Of a stretch of DNA of 64,000 nt, positions 61,551 through 64,000 are shown one piece after another. Origin of the DNA: Sphingobacteriaceae bacterium (GTDB lineage Bacteria; Bacteroidota; Bacteroidia; Sphingobacteriales; Sphingobacteriaceae). The position numbers were made by a program, and so were the translations under genes. Location of the stretch: positions 62,001 to 126,000 of the forward strand of contig CANGZD010000002.1 of assembly GCA_947458875.1 (NCBI GenBank), written 5' to 3'. The notes under the pieces were generated by a model that searched no databases, was not told the DNA's origin, and worked only from the letters and a program-made list of their open reading frames with translations. Within the stretch, counting starts at the first letter, position 1, and each line of letters starts with the position of its first letter.

Positions 61551-62564
61551 ATGAGCATCCGAATACACGCCAAACCCTTCGAGTTATTGTTGAAATACCC
61601 TTTCAGTATTTCCGGATATAGCCGTAAGAGTACTCCTCTGATGCTTTTGGAGCTCGAATTAGATGGCTTAATCGGTTTTGGGGAAGCATCTATGGTGCCT
61701 TATCATGGAGAAAATCCTGCCACCGCTTCTGAATTTCTTTCAAAAGTAAAACTCGATTGGCTTCAACCGCCCTTTAATTTTGATGAGCTTAGGGTCTATT
61801 TAGATGGCCTGGCTCCCGGGAATTCGAACATCAAAGCAGCTATCGACATTGCCCTACACGATTTGCAAGGCAAGCTGGATAACAAACCATGTTACACTTA
61901 TTTTGGTTCAAATCCTGAGCACATGCCGCTGACGTCTATCACTATCGGCATGGACAGCCCTGCAGTGATTTTACAGAAAGTAAAAGATGCTGAACCAGCA
62001 CATATTCTCAAAGTGAAACTGGGCGGCGATGAAGACAAAAGGCTCATTGAAACTATTCGTTCTGTTTGTGATAAGCCTTTGTTTGTAGATGCCAACCAAG
62101 GTTGGAGAGACCGCACACATGCATTAGAAATGGTCCATTGGCTGCAAGAGCAGGGGGTGCTGCTCATCGAGCAGCCCTTGGATAAAAGCAATTGGGACGA
62201 TAATGCTTGGATAACCGAACATAGTCCTATTCCGATTTTGGGAGATGAATCTATTCAGCGTTTGGCCGATGTGGATAAAGCAAAAGGAGTTTACCACGGC
62301 ATCAATATCAAACTGATGAAAAGTGCCGGTATGCAAGAAGCCTTTCAAATGATAAAGCGTGCCCGTGAACTGGACTTAAAAATCCTGATAGGCTGCATGA
62401 GTGAGACTTCCTGTGCCACCCTGGCTGCCGCCGCATTAGCTCCACTTTGCGATTGGGCCGATTTAGATGGACCCTTCCTCACTAAAAATAATCCTTTCCC
62501 TAATCCAAAATTTAAAAATGGGAAGTGGGTGCTGAATAATTTACCGGGCTTGGGAGTTTTTTAA
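61551..62564 (+). CDS. dipeptide (L-Ala-D/L-Glu) epimerase, enolase superfamily
   Basis: GFGEASMVPYHGE, LKVKLGGDEDKRLI, LFVDANQGW, LIEQPLD, ILGDESIQ, IKLMKSAGMQEAFQM, IGCMSETS. Confidence 0.92.
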   Translation: MSIRIHAKPFELLLKYPFSISGYSRKSTPLMLLELELDGLIGFGEASMVPYHGENPATASEFLSKVKLDWLQPPFNFDELRVYLDGLAPGNSNIKAAIDIALHDLQGKLDNKPCYTYFGSNPEHMPLTSITIGMDSPAVILQKVKDAEPAHILKVKLGGDEDKRLIETIRSVCDKPLFVDANQGWRDRTHALEMVHWLQEQGVLLIEQPLDKSNWDDNAWITEHSPIPILGDESIQRLADVDKAKGVYHGINIKLMKSAGMQEAFQMIKRARELDLKILIGCMSETSCATLAAAALAPLCDWADLDGPFLTKNNPFPNPKFKNGKWVLNNLPGLGVF

Positions 62565-63466
62565 TTACCTCCAATTAATATGGGTGCAGTTTTACCATTA
62601 CCCATAATGATAATTTTGGCATTGGGTGATTGCGCCAGTTCCTTTTGCGCCTTGATGGCCTCGTACTGTAACTGCTTGTCACTCAAACCGGTCGATAAAA
62701 TTCGCTGGTAATCGGCAATACCTTGTGCTTCCACTCTTTTACGCTCGGCTTCCTGACGTTCTTTCTGCAAAACGAAAGTCATTTTTTGTGCTTCCTGCTC
62801 TGCGTTGATTTTAGATTCGATGGTTTTTTTAACAGATTCAGGCAAGGTGATGTTTCTTACTAGTAATTGTTCTAAAGCCAAACCCCTTTTAGCAAAACTT
62901 TCGCCAATGGTTTTATAAATTTTGTCTTGAAATTCCTGTCTTTTGGTAGAATATAAAGCAACCGCATCGTAATAAACTGCATTATCGCGAATGGCAGTTC
63001 GGCTAACCGGACGTACAATCTTATCTACATAATCGCGGCCAATTTCTTTTAAAATCCGAGGAGTTTCATTTGCGTTTACCCTGTATAGTACCGATAAATC
63101 AATAATCACCTCCAAGCCATCAGATGAAAGTACACGAATGGCGTCATCGCCAGATTTAGTTCCTTCATCATGGATGCCAGACATGGTGTAGTTCTGTGTC
63201 TTTACATCAAAATTAGTCACCTCTACCAATGGATTGATCACATTCAGACCACTATACAACACATCATCTTCCACCTTGCCAAATAGGGTTTTAACCCCAA
63301 CTTGTCCGGCATCAATTACCTTGAACATGGAAGAAGAGGCACCAACTATTAATAATACAATTCCCGCAATCCGGATGGTGCCAGCCAAACGCGTTAGCGG
63401 GCTTTCCTGGCGTGCAGCCTGTATGCCAAAAATGAGTAAAACTGAACCGATGAATAGTAGAATCAT
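62561..63466 (-). CDS. prohibitin/SPFH domain membrane protein
   Basis: FKVIDAGQVGVKTLFGKVEDDVLYSGLNVINPLVEV...; SRTAIRDNAVYYDAVALYSTKRQEFQDKIY; KMTFVLQKERQEAERKRVEAQGIADYQ. Confidence 0.93.
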   Translation of the reverse strand: MILLFIGSVLLIFGIQAARQESPLTRLAGTIRIAGIVLLIVGASSSMFKVIDAGQVGVKTLFGKVEDDVLYSGLNVINPLVEVTNFDVKTQNYTMSGIHDEGTKSGDDAIRVLSSDGLEVIIDLSVLYRVNANETPRILKEIGRDYVDKIVRPVSRTAIRDNAVYYDAVALYSTKRQEFQDKIYKTIGESFAKRGLALEQLLVRNITLPESVKKTIESKINAEQEAQKMTFVLQKERQEAERKRVEAQGIADYQRILSTGLSDKQLQYEAIKAQKELAQSPNAKIIIMGNGKTAPILIGGN

Positions 63467-63495
63467 GTCTAATTATATTGATAAATTATTAAAAA

Positions 63496-63696
63496 TTATT
63501 TTTTCTGGGCAGTTTCACGAACCTTTTTGATCAATCTGATCTTCAAAAATATCAGTAGTGCCAAAGAGAAAATACTAGCAGCGAGCATTCCGTAAACACC
63601 GTTTTTAAATGCCCAGTAGGCGCTCATCCCCATGCTGAAAATACCAATATTGAGCCCCACATTGGCTAAAATTTTCCAGATCATTTTAGTAAACAT
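63496..63696 (-). CDS. small membrane protein, hypothetical
   Basis: 66 aa with two hydrophobic segments; overlaps rhodanese gene end by 11 bp. Confidence 0.6.
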   Translation of the reverse strand: MFTKMIWKILANVGLNIGIFSMGMSAYWAFKNGVYGMLAASIFSLALLIFLKIRLIKKVRETAQKK

Positions 63697-64000
63697 TCAT
63701 GCCCGGTTCTATTTCGGCCGCCCAGGCCAAAATGCCACCCTTTAAATTATATAAATTTTGAAAACCCTGACTTTCCAGCTGCATAATCGCCGCTGCACTA
63801 CGAGCGCCGCTACGGCAATGTACAATAACTGGCTTATCTCTGGCAATCTTCTCGGTCTCTACCAAAATATTAGCAAGAGGAATGTGTAAACCTTGCAGAT
63901 TTGAAACCTCGTATTCGAAAGCTTCTCTTACATCAATCAATTGGAAATCTCCCTGCTGGTCGATCTTCTTTTTTAACTCTTGTACGGTTATTTCTTTCAT
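63686..64000 (-). CDS. rhodanese-like domain protein
   Basis: FQLIDVREAFEYEVSNLQGLHIPLANI, VIVHCRSGARSAAAIMQLESQGF (active Cys); ATG at the very end of the window. Confidence 0.92.
   Translation of the reverse strand: MKEITVQELKKKIDQQGDFQLIDVREAFEYEVSNLQGLHIPLANILVETEKIARDKPVIVHCRSGARSAAAIMQLESQGFQNLYNLKGGILAWAAEIEPGMNVY

Overview
The window is chromosomal DNA from a Bacteroidetes organism, probably Sphingobacteria/Pedobacter-like. This is inferred from T9SS sorting domains, TTTG-N20-TAnnTTTG promoter architecture and gene content. It is densely coding, with no CRISPR array, integrase, transposase or prophage seen. Housekeeping blocks include pdxA/rsmA, greA, ruvC, rnhB, gcvT, rsgA, metF-metH behind a SAM-I-like riboswitch, era-der-murQ, initiator tRNA-Met and tRNA-Glu, and glnS. 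Accessory content includes a galactan/galactose locus (a GH2-GH53 fusion, galK, an aldo/keto reductase and an SSS symporter), a second GH53 at the end of the era-der-murQ operon, a T9SS-secreted S8 protease coupled to an FN3 lipoprotein, an RND efflux operon, an orphan sigma-54 response regulator with tandem upstream dyads, and a GT / GH1-RmlD fusion / SET-domain operon. The strongest unexplained signals are a structured RNA candidate at about 52060-52197 with a long rod or pseudoknot and a competing terminator, the GT-GH1/RmlD-SET operon, and the GH2-GH53 fusion. All calls come from reading the sequence and the supplied translations. No database or folding program was run.
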